From positions 1-41,442 of the forward strand of contig PAAV01000058.1 of NCBI GenBank assembly GCA_002699485.1: a stretch of DNA of 41,442 bases. The letters run 5' to 3'. Of this stretch, positions 1-8,925 are shown piece by piece. Position 1 is the first letter of the stretch; the number at the start of each line of letters is the position of its first letter. A model generated the notes under the pieces. It was given only the letters and a program-made list of their open reading frames with translations, was not told the origin of the DNA and did no database searches. Source of the DNA: Chloroflexota bacterium. Its GTDB lineage: Bacteria; Chloroflexota; Dehalococcoidia; Lucifugimonadales; UBA2962. The translations under genes were made by a program, and so were the position numbers.

Positions 1-1143
1 TCTATTTTACTCGGATCAATCAGTGATATTTCTATAATTAGTGATTTAGAGTTTGCTATAGATTTAAAAATTCCTGATGCTGACTTCATGCTAGGTTTGG
101 CAGATTCGAGATCCAGGATAATTCATACTGAATTAATTAACTCACAACAGAATACGAGCATAGGTACAGGACCTTGGCAAATTACAGATGAAGGGAATAG
201 AGGTGTTTATAAATTTGAAAAGAACTCTTTCTATTTCGACAAGTATCTTCCATATGCTGACAACTTAAATTTGCACATCATTTCTGACGAGATTACTCGA
301 CAGACAGCATTTGTTGTGGGGAGCTTGGATGCAATCCATTTAAATGATTCCCAGCTCAGAGAATTTGAATCTAATTTCGAAAAAAGGGAATATTTACGTG
401 TCCCAGAAACAGGTATTGGAATGGAGATATCTTTAAATCCTAATAAACCGCCTTTTGATGATATTAATGTTCGCAAAGCTTTTTATTTAGCAGCTGACCC
501 TTTGTCATATATAAATGAAATATGGCCTGAATCAGGATATATTTCCCTAGGGATTCCTTTAATTCATGCTGATTGGATAACTACTACACAAGACACATCA
601 AAGTATTTTACTGATATAACTAAATCGAAAGAACTTTTAAAAGGAGTCGATATTGACACATTTACCATTAAAGTGGGTCAATTTGGAGAGGGTTATATTG
701 AATATGCTAAGCGTTTACAAGAAGACTTAAGCAATGTCGGGTTACAGTCCAACATTGAGCAAGTCAGTAGAGTGGATTATGTGGATAATGTCTGGAAGGA
801 TGCCAATTATGACGTGTTTTTAGGACCTGCTCCGTACGTTAATTCACCCAACATATACCTATTTTCGGTTGTGCATTCTGGAGGATTATGGCATCACGGT
901 AACCCGTTAAGCAAGCAACTTGATGTTTTAATTGAAGATCAATCTGGAGAATATGATAAATCAAAACGAAAGTTACAATATCAGGAAATCCAAAATTTGA
1001 TATGGAAATCTTATACAAGATTCATGCCAGTTACAGTTAGCTCTACTTGGTTAGTAAATGATTGGCTAGAAAATTTCTATCCAACCTTAGCTGGTTTTGA
1101 ATATAACTATCTAAGTGAAGCTTGGCTAAATATGGAGCCGTGA
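1..1143 (+). CDS. ABC transporter solute-binding protein, family 5 (5' truncated)
   Basis: The reading frame is open from base 1 and ends at TGA 1141-1143, so the N-terminus, including any signal peptide, lies outside the window. About 380 residues of the C-terminal part are seen. The pattern fits the SBP_bac_5 family (oligopeptide/nickel/glycoside-binding periplasmic proteins): a GTGPW segment followed by a YKFEKNSFYF stretch, then 'NPNKPPFDDINVRKAFYLAAD', which is the typical hinge motif in which the substrate-binding lobe restarts, and a C-terminal HHGNP. It should deliver a peptide or similar solute to an ABC permease whose genes are not in the window. Its last 18 bases overlap the 3' end of the convergent sufU-like gene. 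The substrate cannot be told from sequence; family assignment is fairly sure. Confidence 0.85.
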   Translation, partial: SILLGSISDISIISDLEFAIDLKIPDADFMLGLADSRSRIIHTELINSQQNTSIGTGPWQITDEGNRGVYKFEKNSFYFDKYLPYADNLNLHIISDEITRQTAFVVGSLDAIHLNDSQLREFESNFEKREYLRVPETGIGMEISLNPNKPPFDDINVRKAFYLAADPLSYINEIWPESGYISLGIPLIHADWITTTQDTSKYFTDITKSKELLKGVDIDTFTIKVGQFGEGYIEYAKRLQEDLSNVGLQSNIEQVSRVDYVDNVWKDANYDVFLGPAPYVNSPNIYLFSVVHSGGLWHHGNPLSKQLDVLIEDQSGEYDKSKRKLQYQEIQNLIWKSYTRFMPVTVSSTWLVNDWLENFYPTLAGFEYNYLSEAWLNMEP

Positions 1144-1554
1144 TACTGCATCTTCAATAGCTTGCGTACCCAAAACAGCACATTTTATTCGGATAGGGAA
1201 AGCTTTCACACTCTCCATAACTTTCAGTGAACCGATATTTGTTTTATATTTACTCTCCAGCGTTTCTCTATTCATGAAAGATTTATAGTTGTCGATTAGG
1301 GTAGCAGCTTGTTTAGGATCTAGGTTTTTAATTTCTCCAGCCATTAATGATGATGAGGCAATATTAATTGAGCAACCTTTGCTATTAATATACACGTCAT
1401 TAATAACTCCCTCACTGAATGACAATTCTACGTCAACTTCATCTCCACAAAATTGATTCACAGCATGTCCTGTTGCAGCTACTTTTTTTACTTTAGAGGT
1501 AAATTGAGGAGTTTTTGCATGTTTCAGGATTTCCTCATTGTATAGTTTCTGCAT
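1126..1554 (-). CDS. SufU/IscU-like Fe-S scaffold protein, second copy
   Basis: 142 residues, NifU N-terminal/SufU family. The three cysteines and the aspartate that bind Zn or a nascent cluster in SufU/IscU are present: C36 and D38 in CGDEVDV, C61 in SKGCSI, and C125 in RIKCAVLG. It is the last gene of the suf operon, 19 bases after sufS. A second, better SufU-like protein lies at 3217-3690. This copy is shorter between C36 and C61, so that segment resembles IscU more than typical SufU. It may accept sulfur from SufS or act as an alternative scaffold. Its 3' end overlaps the convergent binding-protein gene by 18 bases. Family certain; division of labour with the other copy unknown. Confidence 0.88.
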   Translation of the reverse strand: MQKLYNEEILKHAKTPQFTSKVKKVAATGHAVNQFCGDEVDVELSFSEGVINDVYINSKGCSINIASSSLMAGEIKNLDPKQAATLIDNYKSFMNRETLESKYKTNIGSLKVMESVKAFPIRIKCAVLGTQAIEDAVSRLHI

Positions 1555-1573
1555 TTAAGACTTTTCTTCCAGA

Positions 1574-2818
1574 TTACTTTTTCCCTGCTGAAAAATATTT
1601 CAGTGTATATTCGATTGCATCGACTAAGCGATCAACTTCTTCTACAGTATTATAAATATAAAAACTAGCTCTTGCTGTCGCAGATATACCTAAAGACCGC
1701 ATCAGAGGCATAGTGCAATGGTGGCCTGTTCGTATAGCTATACCAGCTCGGTCTAACATAGTGCCAATATCGTGAGGGTGAACATATTCTGAATGGAATG
1801 GTAAGATGCCTCCTCGAATACTGGTATCAGTCGGCCCATAAACGTCTAATTCTTCGAACTGCTTAAATTTCTGCAATGCATAATCAGTTAGTTCTATCTC
1901 GTGGGCTCTAATATTATCCATGCCAATGTCTGTTAAATAATCTATCGCCGCACCTAATCCGATGGCATCGGCTACATTCGGTGTACCTGCCTCGAATTTA
2001 TTTGGAATTGAATTCCATGTTGCTTTATCATTCCATACTTCAAGCACCATATCTCCGCCACGCATAAACGGTTCCATTGATTCGAGTATTTCTTGTTTTG
2101 CGTATAGTACTCCTATACCCATTGGAGCTAACATTTTATGTCCTGAAAAAGTTAAGAAATCACAATCTAAATCAGCCACGTCAATGGGCATATGAGGCAC
2201 GCTCTGCGCACCGTCAACAAGGATCTTAGCTCCGACTGCATGAGCTTTACGGGCAATTTCTTTAACTGGGTTAATTGAACCTACTGAATTGGATGCATGA
2301 CAAATAGATACCAATTTAACTTTTTCATCTATTGAATCGGCTAATGCTTCCATATCTAAAGTTTGATTGTTAGTTAGAGGGACAACTCTTAATTCTGCTT
2401 TTTGCCTAGTCGCAACCAATTGCCACGTTACAAGATTTGAGTGATGTTCCATCTGGCTCACAACAATTGCATCTCCAGCACCAATGTTTTCAAACCCCCA
2501 GCTGAATGCAACCAGGTTTATAGCTTCAGTGGTTCCTCTAGTCCATACAATTGTGTTGGGTTCTTTAGCCTCAATGAAATTAGCGACCTTAGTCCTTGCC
2601 GTTTCATATAAATCAGTTGCCTCCATGCTTAGCGTGTGGACACCTCTGTGTACGTTCGAATTATAATTCTCATAGTAATCTACAAGGCATTGGATAACTT
2701 CCCTCGGTTTTTGAGAGCTTGATGCATTATCTAGATATGCCAGCTTATTCCCGTTAATTGTTCTATCTAAAATAGGGAAGTCCTGACGTATTTTATTTAC
2801 GTCGAAATCTTTAGACAT
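1574..2818 (-). CDS. sufS: Cysteine desulfurase SufS
   Basis: PLP-dependent group II cysteine desulfurase that takes sulfur from L-cysteine as a persulfide for Fe-S cluster assembly in the cytosol. With ATG at 2816-2818 it is 414 residues, the normal size. K228 in SGHKMLAP is the PLP lysine, H125 lies in SQMEHHSN, and C368 in RTGHHCTMPLM is the persulfide-forming cysteine. The frame is open 26 codons further upstream, but that extension would run into the Rieske gene and has no homology to the family, so I start at MSKDF. It follows the Rieske gene by 4 bases and precedes the second sufU-like gene, consistent with one suf transcript. Confidence 0.96.
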   Translation of the reverse strand: MSKDFDVNKIRQDFPILDRTINGNKLAYLDNASSSQKPREVIQCLVDYYENYNSNVHRGVHTLSMEATDLYETARTKVANFIEAKEPNTIVWTRGTTEAINLVAFSWGFENIGAGDAIVVSQMEHHSNLVTWQLVATRQKAELRVVPLTNNQTLDMEALADSIDEKVKLVSICHASNSVGSINPVKEIARKAHAVGAKILVDGAQSVPHMPIDVADLDCDFLTFSGHKMLAPMGIGVLYAKQEILESMEPFMRGGDMVLEVWNDKATWNSIPNKFEAGTPNVADAIGLGAAIDYLTDIGMDNIRAHEIELTDYALQKFKQFEELDVYGPTDTSIRGGILPFHSEYVHPHDIGTMLDRAGIAIRTGHHCTMPLMRSLGISATARASFYIYNTVEEVDRLVDAIEYTLKYFSAGKK

Positions 2819-2822
2819 ATCG

Positions 2823-3128
2823 TTAAATATCCACCTCAAAAGACCCTTTCTGTATACGTACGGGGAATGTATCGATAGGCAACACTGCAGGCCCACTACA
2901 TACTTTGCCTGTTCTTAAATCGAACCTTGCACCATGTGCATTGCATTCAATTTCATAGTTTTCCAATTCTCCTTCATGCAAATACGCTTCAGCATGGGAG
3001 CATATATCATCAATAGCTTTCAGTTCTCCATTAACTTTGAAGACCGATATCCAGCGGTCTTCTATTTCGTACATTTTTCCAGATCCTTCTGGAATGTCAG
3101 ACACTTTGCCCAGCTTAACAAATGGCAT
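2823..3128 (-). CDS. Rieske [2Fe-2S] ferredoxin in the suf operon
   Basis: 101 residues, a single Rieske domain of the soluble ferredoxin (NirD/BphF-like) type. Cluster ligands are visible: C43 and H45 in CSHAEAYL, and C62 and H65 in CNAHGARF. There is no membrane anchor or signal peptide, so it should be cytosolic. A strong Shine-Dalgarno (AAGGAGG) sits 5 bases before the ATG. It lies between sufU and sufS in the suf operon. By position it may donate electrons for cluster assembly or act as an Fe-S carrier, but the fold itself only shows a one-electron carrier; the role in Suf is inference. Confidence 0.9.
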   Translation of the reverse strand: MPFVKLGKVSDIPEGSGKMYEIEDRWISVFKVNGELKAIDDICSHAEAYLHEGELENYEIECNAHGARFDLRTGKVCSGPAVLPIDTFPVRIQKGSFEVDI

Positions 3129-3216
3129 TATCGCCTCCTTAATGTTTAATCTAAACAGTTTTTGATTAAATCAAATCAACTATTTTTATCCTACTAAAAC
3201 TCTACGTAATAGTATT

Positions 3217-3690
3217 TTATTCTGTCTTAACGGTGTTGGGGTCTCTTTTTATGGCTGCTATAAGTGTGTGCCAACCAAGCATTGCGCATTTAATTCTTGT
3301 TGGGTAGTTGGCGACTCCAGAGAGCACTTCTAAGTCTCCTAAATTTTCATAATCATCTATATCTTTACTCTTGTCAGTAATCATTGAATGAAAGTCTGCA
3401 AATATCTTGTTAGCTTGATCTACAGATTCTCCTATAACTGCCTCAGTCATCATAGATGCAGATGCGATTGAAATCGCACATCCTTTGCCATCAAAGCCTA
3501 TTTCAGTTATCGCCTCACGACCATGGTCTAATTTGCTGAAACTAATATCGACGTCGACTATGTCTCCGCAGAAGGGGTTAAATCCATGAGCAGTGCTGTT
3601 TGGATCATTGAGTCGATGCATGTTTCTAGGGTTGGACCCGTGATCCATAACCACTTCTTGATATAAGTCATCTAACCCAGAATCTACCAT
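3217..3690 (-). CDS. sufU: SufU, Zn-dependent sulfurtransferase/Fe-S scaffold
   Basis: 157 residues. Ligand residues of SufU are seen: C41 and D43 in FCGDIVDVD, C71 in GKGCAISIASASMM, and C134 in TRIKCAMLGWHTL. The distance between C71 and C134 is longer than in IscU, as in Gram-positive SufU proteins, which receive sulfur from SufS through a Zn site and pass it to SufBCD. It lies 21 bases after sufD and about 90 bases before the Rieske gene, which has its own strong ribosome-binding site. A second SufU-like gene ends the operon. Assignment is firm; whether it is scaffold, sulfur relay or both is not visible. Confidence 0.93.
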   Translation of the reverse strand: MVDSGLDDLYQEVVMDHGSNPRNMHRLNDPNSTAHGFNPFCGDIVDVDISFSKLDHGREAITEIGFDGKGCAISIASASMMTEAVIGESVDQANKIFADFHSMITDKSKDIDDYENLGDLEVLSGVANYPTRIKCAMLGWHTLIAAIKRDPNTVKTE

Positions 3691-3711
3691 ATTGATTTCC
3701 AGCTGATTATT

Positions 3712-5085
3712 TTAAACTCGCTCGACCGGTCCACCATAGACTTTACCCCTTCCAAATCCTTGGAAGCGGAATTTAGGTAAAGATGTATCAAAGTAATTAA
3801 GAAGATATTTCTGAAACTCATCTAGTTTTATTGAGTCTATTATTTCATTAGCGAAACCTTGGATCAGAAAAGACGTGGCTGTTTCCATATCCAAGCCCCT
3901 TGCAAGCATATACATAATTTGATCATCTGGAATTGCGCCCGCAGTAGCTCCATGAGCAGCTTGAATATCATCTGCATAGATTTCCAGGCTAGGTTTTGTA
4001 TTTACCCTAGCACCTTCGGACAAAAGTAAGTTTTTGTCTCCCTGAAAAGCCTCAGATTTTTGAGCGATTTGTCGTATCAGAGTTCTGCCACTAAAAACCG
4101 CTCTAGAAGCATCTGCAAGAATGCCTTTAAAGTATTGGTTACTATATGTGTGTGGAGCGGCATGATCTACGTTTATATGATTGTCTATATGATGGTCGCC
4201 TTCTGTAAAGTACAGACCACGGATATCACACCTGGCACCAGCTTGATTCAATCGAACTAAAAGGTCATTTCTCCCGACTTTTGATCCTTTTGAATAAGAC
4301 ACAGTGTTGAAAGACGAATCAGCGTTTTGATCAACTACCGTTGATCCAATATGAAACCCAGACGGGCTTTCTTGAAGGTATCTATAGTGGTTGAGCTGAG
4401 AACCTTCACCAACAGAAATTTCAGTCACAGCATTGGTGAATTGAGAATCTGAATTGATAGAAACGTAACTCTCTATTATTGAAGCTGAGCTATTGCTTTC
4501 CAGGATGATAAGTATTCGTGGATATGTTACTCGAGGAGCACTTTCGCCAGTACTTATGTGGACTATATTGATTGGAGCAGCAGCTTCATAATCCTTTGAG
4601 ACTAATATTTCGGCTCCATCGTTTATGAATGCAGTGTTTATAGCCACAAAACCATTAGCCTTTACGTCAGCATGAGTACCCAAAGAGCAGTTAGTATTTT
4701 TAGATCCTAAGGTTTTGATTACGATTCCTGTGTCGTGAGTTCTAGAAAGTGCTTTATTATAAATTCCATTGACTAGTGTTATAGTGTTCCATTCGTCAGA
4801 ATATGGACTAACTTCACTTATCATTTTTGAACTCAAAGCAGTATGGTTTTGCTTAAAATCAAAATCAAAATCATGATTGGCTATAGGATTTACATTAGTG
4901 AATTTCCATGCTTCATTTCCTCGTAAAGCGGTAGGAAATCCACTTTCCCGAAATTCATTCATTGCGTTGGATCTGAGGGAATTGTCTAATGAATTATCGA
5001 CTGTCGATAACCAGTCTGAAAACTCAGAATGTTGGTTTAGATATCTAGCATATTTGCTTGTTAATGAAGTTTCTTTGTTTGACAC
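3712..5085 (-). CDS. sufD: SufD, Fe-S assembly scaffold subunit
   Basis: 457 residues of the SufB/SufD beta-helix family. The N-terminal helical part carries FPTALRGNEAWKFTN, typical of SufD, and the C-terminal conserved part contains HGATAGAIPDDQIMYMLARG (SufD signature with the histidine used at the SufB-SufD interface). It forms the SufBC2D complex with neighbouring SufB and SufC. The start is GTG 5085-5083 preceded by GGAAA; the gene overlaps the sufC stop codon by one base, indicating translational coupling. No anomaly in length. Confidence 0.95.
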   Translation of the reverse strand: MSNKETSLTSKYARYLNQHSEFSDWLSTVDNSLDNSLRSNAMNEFRESGFPTALRGNEAWKFTNVNPIANHDFDFDFKQNHTALSSKMISEVSPYSDEWNTITLVNGIYNKALSRTHDTGIVIKTLGSKNTNCSLGTHADVKANGFVAINTAFINDGAEILVSKDYEAAAPINIVHISTGESAPRVTYPRILIILESNSSASIIESYVSINSDSQFTNAVTEISVGEGSQLNHYRYLQESPSGFHIGSTVVDQNADSSFNTVSYSKGSKVGRNDLLVRLNQAGARCDIRGLYFTEGDHHIDNHINVDHAAPHTYSNQYFKGILADASRAVFSGRTLIRQIAQKSEAFQGDKNLLLSEGARVNTKPSLEIYADDIQAAHGATAGAIPDDQIMYMLARGLDMETATSFLIQGFANEIIDSIKLDEFQKYLLNYFDTSLPKFRFQGFGRGKVYGGPVERV

Positions 5086-5864
5086 TACTTTGATTTTCCA
5101 TGATTGTTTTCGCCAGCCCCGTCTTTTATCCAGTCATATCCTTTGGATTCTAATTCCTTGGCAAGCTCTGGTCCGCCAGATCTCGCTATCTTGCCATTTA
5201 TCAGCACATGCACATAGTCTGGTTTTATGTAGTTTAAGAGACGCTGATAGTGGGTTACGAGTATTACTGCATTCTTTTCGTTGCGATGTCGATTTACACC
5301 TTGAGCAACAGTTTTTAGAGCATCAATATCCAACCCGGAGTCTGTTTCATCAAGCACAGCGAGTTCAGGAGATAACATCAACATCTGTATCATTTCTGAT
5401 CGTTTTTTCTCTCCACCCGAAAATCCTTCATTGACTGATCTCCGCATCAGGTCTTGACTCATATCCATGCTAGAAACTGTCTCTTTAAATATCTTGTCGA
5501 ATTCTCTGGCAGACAATTCTTTTTTATCACGATATCTTAACTTTGCATCTAGAGCCGCTTTGATAAATTGCCAGCTACGGACTCCTGGAAGTTCCATTGG
5601 ATATTGGAAGGCGAGAAATATCCCTTTAAGTGCACGCTCGTCAGGAGGTAATGACAAAAGATCGTCTTCCTTAAAGTTTATAACCCCTTCGGTTACTTCA
5701 TAATCCGGTTGTCCAGCAAGAACATTGGCTAAGGTACTCTTACCGCTACCATTAGGTCCCATTATTGCGTGTACTTCTCCCGCATTCACGGATAGATTGA
5801 TACCTTTAAGGATTTCGGTTTGATTTTCAGCTACTACTGCGTGTAGATCTTTTATTTCGAGCAT
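5085..5864 (-). CDS. sufC: SufC, ATPase of the SufBCD complex
   Basis: 259 residues, soluble ABC-type ATPase. Walker A is GPNGSGKST (residues 36-44), the ABC signature is SGGEKKRSEM, and Walker B runs into LDETDSGLD, the variant usual for SufC. Two SufC subunits drive conformational change of SufB-SufD to build the cluster. It sits between sufB (70-base gap) and sufD (1-base overlap), the canonical sufBCD order. Confidence 0.97.
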   Translation of the reverse strand: MLEIKDLHAVVAENQTEILKGINLSVNAGEVHAIMGPNGSGKSTLANVLAGQPDYEVTEGVINFKEDDLLSLPPDERALKGIFLAFQYPMELPGVRSWQFIKAALDAKLRYRDKKELSAREFDKIFKETVSSMDMSQDLMRRSVNEGFSGGEKKRSEMIQMLMLSPELAVLDETDSGLDIDALKTVAQGVNRHRNEKNAVILVTHYQRLLNYIKPDYVHVLINGKIARSGGPELAKELESKGYDWIKDGAGENNHGKSK

Positions 5865-5934
5865 ATATAGTGTACTTTTTGATCCTTAATTTAAATTAAT
5901 ATTTATACAGAAGGGTATTGTTAAACTAGGAAGT

Positions 5935-7422
5935 CTAGCCTACCGCACCTTCTAAACTAACTTTAAGTAATTGTGAAGCTTCCATCGCAAATTCAAAAGG
6001 AAGTTCCTTGAAAATGCCTCTGCAAAACCCATTTATTATCATGTAATGTGCTTCTTCTTCGCTCAAACCTCTTTGCATTGCATAAAATAGCTTAGCATCG
6101 CTCACTTTTGAAGTTGATGCTTCATGTTCCATCCTGGCTGTCGGATTTCTTACTTCAATGTAGGGAACTGTATGAGCTCCACAGTTATCTCCTATTAACA
6201 ACGAATCACATATGGTGAAATTAGTTGCATTCTCAGCTTTCGGCATGATTTGTACCATTCCGCGGTACGTATTTTGACCCTTACCTGCAGAGATACCTTT
6301 AGCTACGATCGTGCTCTTGGTATTTTTACCTAGATGAATCATTTTGGTGCCTGTATCTGCTTGTTGCTTGTTGGCAACTAAAGCGACAGAGTAAAACTCG
6401 CCAGTGGTATCATCACCTTGCAAGATTACAGAAGGGTACTTCCAAGTGATTGCAGACCCAGTTTCTACTTGAGTCCAAGATATTTTTGATCTATCACCTA
6501 ATGCTTTACCTCTTTTAGTAACGAAGTTGTATACACCACCTTTTCCATCTTTGTCTCCAGGGAACCAGTTTTGTAAAGTCGAGTACTTAATTTCTGCGTC
6601 TTCAAGAGCAACTAGTTCAACAACTGCAGCATGTAGTTGATTTGTTTTTCTAAATGGCGCGGTGCAGCCTTCCAAATAGCTTACATAACTTCCTTTGTCA
6701 GCGACTATTAAAGTCCGCTCAAATTGTCCCGATTCTTCGGTATTTATTCTGAAGTAAGTCATCAGCTCAATAGGGCATCTCACTCCTTCAGGGACGTATA
6801 CAAATGATCCATCGCTGAAAACGGCAGCATTTAAACTTGCATAAAAGTTATCTGTGTAAGGAACCACAGAACCTAAGTACTTCTCAATTAAATCCGGATA
6901 TTTTTGAACTGCCTCACTAACAGAACAAAAAATCACACCAGCTTTTTCAAGAGTTTCTTTGTACGTTGTTGCAACTGAAACAGAATCAAAAACGGCGTCA
7001 ACTGCTATATCTGACTTTTGCTCTTCTACTACTCCTGCAAGTTTTTTCTGTTCATGCAAAGGTATGCCTAGTTTATCAAAGGCTTCAACTAACTCAGGAT
7101 CAACTTCATCTAAACTTTTAGGACTATCCTGTTTAACCGGTGCTGAGTAGTAGTGCATGTCCTGGAAGTCAATTTTTGGGTACTCGATCATAGCCCAATC
7201 TGGCTCGCTCTCTGAATCCAATAGTTTCATAAAGTGATGGTATGCTTTTAATCGCCACTCGAGCATAAAATCAGGCTCACCTTTTTTACGTGATATAAAT
7301 TTAACTGTTTCTTCTGTTAAACCCTTTGGCAATGTTTCAGATTCAATATCTGTTGTGAAGCCCCACTTATAGTCGGTTTTAATTTCAGAAGTTCTTGAAA
7401 TTGTATTTGGATCGGTAGTCAT
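5935..7422 (-). CDS. sufB: SufB, Fe-S assembly scaffold subunit
   Basis: 495 residues, first gene of the suf operon. Conserved SufB segments are present: [41 protein letters not shown] (with the cysteine region implicated in cluster formation) and [12 protein letters not shown] near the C-terminus. SufB is the scaffold on which the [4Fe-4S] cluster forms with SufC and SufD. The preceding 163 bases separate it from the epimerase gene on the same strand and probably hold the suf promoter, but I could not find a convincing -35/-10 pair or a clear IscR/SufR site there. Confidence 0.97.
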   Translation of the reverse strand: MTTDPNTISRTSEIKTDYKWGFTTDIESETLPKGLTEETVKFISRKKGEPDFMLEWRLKAYHHFMKLLDSESEPDWAMIEYPKIDFQDMHYYSAPVKQDSPKSLDEVDPELVEAFDKLGIPLHEQKKLAGVVEEQKSDIAVDAVFDSVSVATTYKETLEKAGVIFCSVSEAVQKYPDLIEKYLGSVVPYTDNFYASLNAAVFSDGSFVYVPEGVRCPIELMTYFRINTEESGQFERTLIVADKGSYVSYLEGCTAPFRKTNQLHAAVVELVALEDAEIKYSTLQNWFPGDKDGKGGVYNFVTKRGKALGDRSKISWTQVETGSAITWKYPSVILQGDDTTGEFYSVALVANKQQADTGTKMIHLGKNTKSTIVAKGISAGKGQNTYRGMVQIMPKAENATNFTICDSLLIGDNCGAHTVPYIEVRNPTARMEHEASTSKVSDAKLFYAMQRGLSEEEAHYMIINGFCRGIFKELPFEFAMEASQLLKVSLEGAVG

Positions 7423-7585
7423 TTTGATTTAATTAATCCACTTTGAAAAATGTTATTGTTGGCCAAATTTTTTGAACAAAAATATTACGAGTTTTGAGTC
7501 TCTTTAATTTTACAACAATCCTGATTAAACTGTCGTCCAATAAAACAGAGTGCTCTAGGAAGTTTGTAAAGAGATATTTGAGTAT

Positions 7586-8521
7586 TTAGGTTTTCTTATT
7601 GCAAAAGGTTTGCCAGGCGCTTTGAGTAGTGTGGTTAAATTGGTAGTCCAAGGATTTCTTTATCTTGTCAGTTGAGGCTGTCCACCTATACTTAATAAAG
7701 TCTAAACCCGCACTGTTTGAATCTGATTGTATTCTAAACTGCCATGCGATTTCAGTAATGGAAGATAACAAGAATGATGGTAGTTTTATCATTCTTGCTC
7801 GTATTGATGCGGCCATTTCTGACCAGGTTATTGTGCCGTCTCCTGCAATATTATAGGTGCCGGCAAATTCATTAAGGATGGAAATTTTAATTAAGTTTAC
7901 AACATCATCCTCGTGGATGAATTGCATAGGAGGATTATAATTCTTCAATCCTATAAGAATAGGCTTTTGAAAGGTCTGTGATATGAAGTTGTTTGCATTC
8001 GGACCCATAACTGGACATCCCCGTAAAATTAATATTTTCGTTGATGGATTATCAGATGCAAAACTGTTGATTAGCAATTCTGATTTCGCCTTGTCTACAG
8101 CATACTGAAACCGACTTGTTGGCCTTATAACCGAATTTTCATTTAACCATTTAGGATTGTCTGGGTGAGCTCCGTATATGGTTGTGCTACTAAAGTAGAT
8201 AAGTTGCTTGACTGTAGTTAGTTCAGCAGCTTTTAAGACATTTAAAGTCCCATCTAAATTTACTTTCTCAGTATGTTTTTTGTTGTGAGATGGTTTTAAA
8301 ACAAACGAAAGATGGATCAAGACATCAGGGTTGAATTTTCTTAGTAAATCATTAAAAGGGTTTGTTACATCATGTATCACATAGTTAGTTTTGGGATGTG
8401 ATGAGCGATGTGGTAGTTTTACGTCTAGGGAAAGAATTTCTTTGACCCATGATTCTTCCTCGAGTTTTTTTATTAAACATGAACCAACGTAACCAGATCC
8501 CCCAGTAATCGCTATTTTCAT
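7586..8521 (-). CDS. NAD-dependent epimerase/dehydratase (extended SDR)
   Basis: 311 residues. Rossmann motif GGSGYVG lies at residues 7-13, the active-site serine region is FSSTTIYG, and the catalytic pair is in YAVDK. These are the marks of nucleotide-sugar 4-epimerases and dehydratases; the substrate cannot be told. It is the last gene of the run that starts with the hopanoid genes, 14 bases after the small unknown gene. Hopanoid clusters elsewhere often carry an NAD-dependent epimerase (HpnA), so a role in hopanoid or lipid sugar headgroups is possible but unproven; I do not assign hpnA. Confidence 0.85.
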   Translation of the reverse strand: MKIAITGGSGYVGSCLIKKLEEESWVKEILSLDVKLPHRSSHPKTNYVIHDVTNPFNDLLRKFNPDVLIHLSFVLKPSHNKKHTEKVNLDGTLNVLKAAELTTVKQLIYFSSTTIYGAHPDNPKWLNENSVIRPTSRFQYAVDKAKSELLINSFASDNPSTKILILRGCPVMGPNANNFISQTFQKPILIGLKNYNPPMQFIHEDDVVNLIKISILNEFAGTYNIAGDGTITWSEMAASIRARMIKLPSFLLSSITEIAWQFRIQSDSNSAGLDFIKYRWTASTDKIKKSLDYQFNHTTQSAWQTFCNKKT

Positions 8522-8535
8522 ATTTGTTTTAATTT

Positions 8536-8907
8536 TTAACCCTCGCTCGTTTGATCCGTGAAATTAAATTTTAAATTTCCAAGTCCTGGAACATCGAAAG
8601 CCATTGTTATTTTATGCGGATTTGAGCCTAACTCTAGATTGTCGACTTGAATTGTTATATCGCTATTCATCGCAAGTGTAAAAGTATTGGATGTTGAAAC
8701 CTGATCAAAGCATTGGCGTTTTTCATTTTGCCAGAAAAAACAGTTGGTTATATCTAAAATTCTATCGTCTACTTCTAGCGGCATCATTTTATGAGCGTAT
8801 CCTGACCCTAAAGAGTTTCTTAATTGAAACTGAAATCCTTTATCAGTGTTTTTCAAGCTGCCTTTAACATATAGTTTTCTTAGTAGAAAACTTGGGACAC
8901 TTACCAT
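8536..8907 (-). CDS. Small protein of unknown function
   Basis: 123 residues, no signal peptide or membrane segment. I do not recognise a named domain. The sequence starts MVSVPSFLLRKLYVKGSLKN and alternates short beta-like stretches (GFQFQLRN, ITIQVDNLEL, KITMAFDVPGL, LKFNFTD), suggesting a small all-beta fold. It contains two cysteines near the middle (TNCFF and RQCFD). It sits 18 bases after the aldolase gene and 14 bases before the epimerase gene, so it is almost certainly translated from the same message. The orderly spacing and lack of frame disruption argue that it is a real gene. Confidence 0.75.
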   Translation of the reverse strand: MVSVPSFLLRKLYVKGSLKNTDKGFQFQLRNSLGSGYAHKMMPLEVDDRILDITNCFFWQNEKRQCFDQVSTSNTFTLAMNSDITIQVDNLELGSNPHKITMAFDVPGLGNLKFNFTDQTSEG

Positions 8908-8925
8908 TCTAATTCACTCCAGTAA

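Noticed and set aside
2819-2896. Upstream extension of sufS
   Set aside because: The 26 extra codons overlap the Rieske gene and do not look like any SufS N-terminus; the internal ATG gives the normal length.
4877-5434. 185-codon open frame on the plus strand opposite sufC and sufD
   Set aside because: It lies wholly antisense to two well-conserved genes, has no recognisable domain, and the translated protein has no family-like pattern.
7423-7585. Promoter or IscR/SufR-type operator upstream of sufB
   Set aside because: I looked on the minus strand for -35/-10 pairs and for known cluster-sensing operator patterns; candidate hexamers had wrong spacing (14, 20, 22 or 25 bases), so none is reported.
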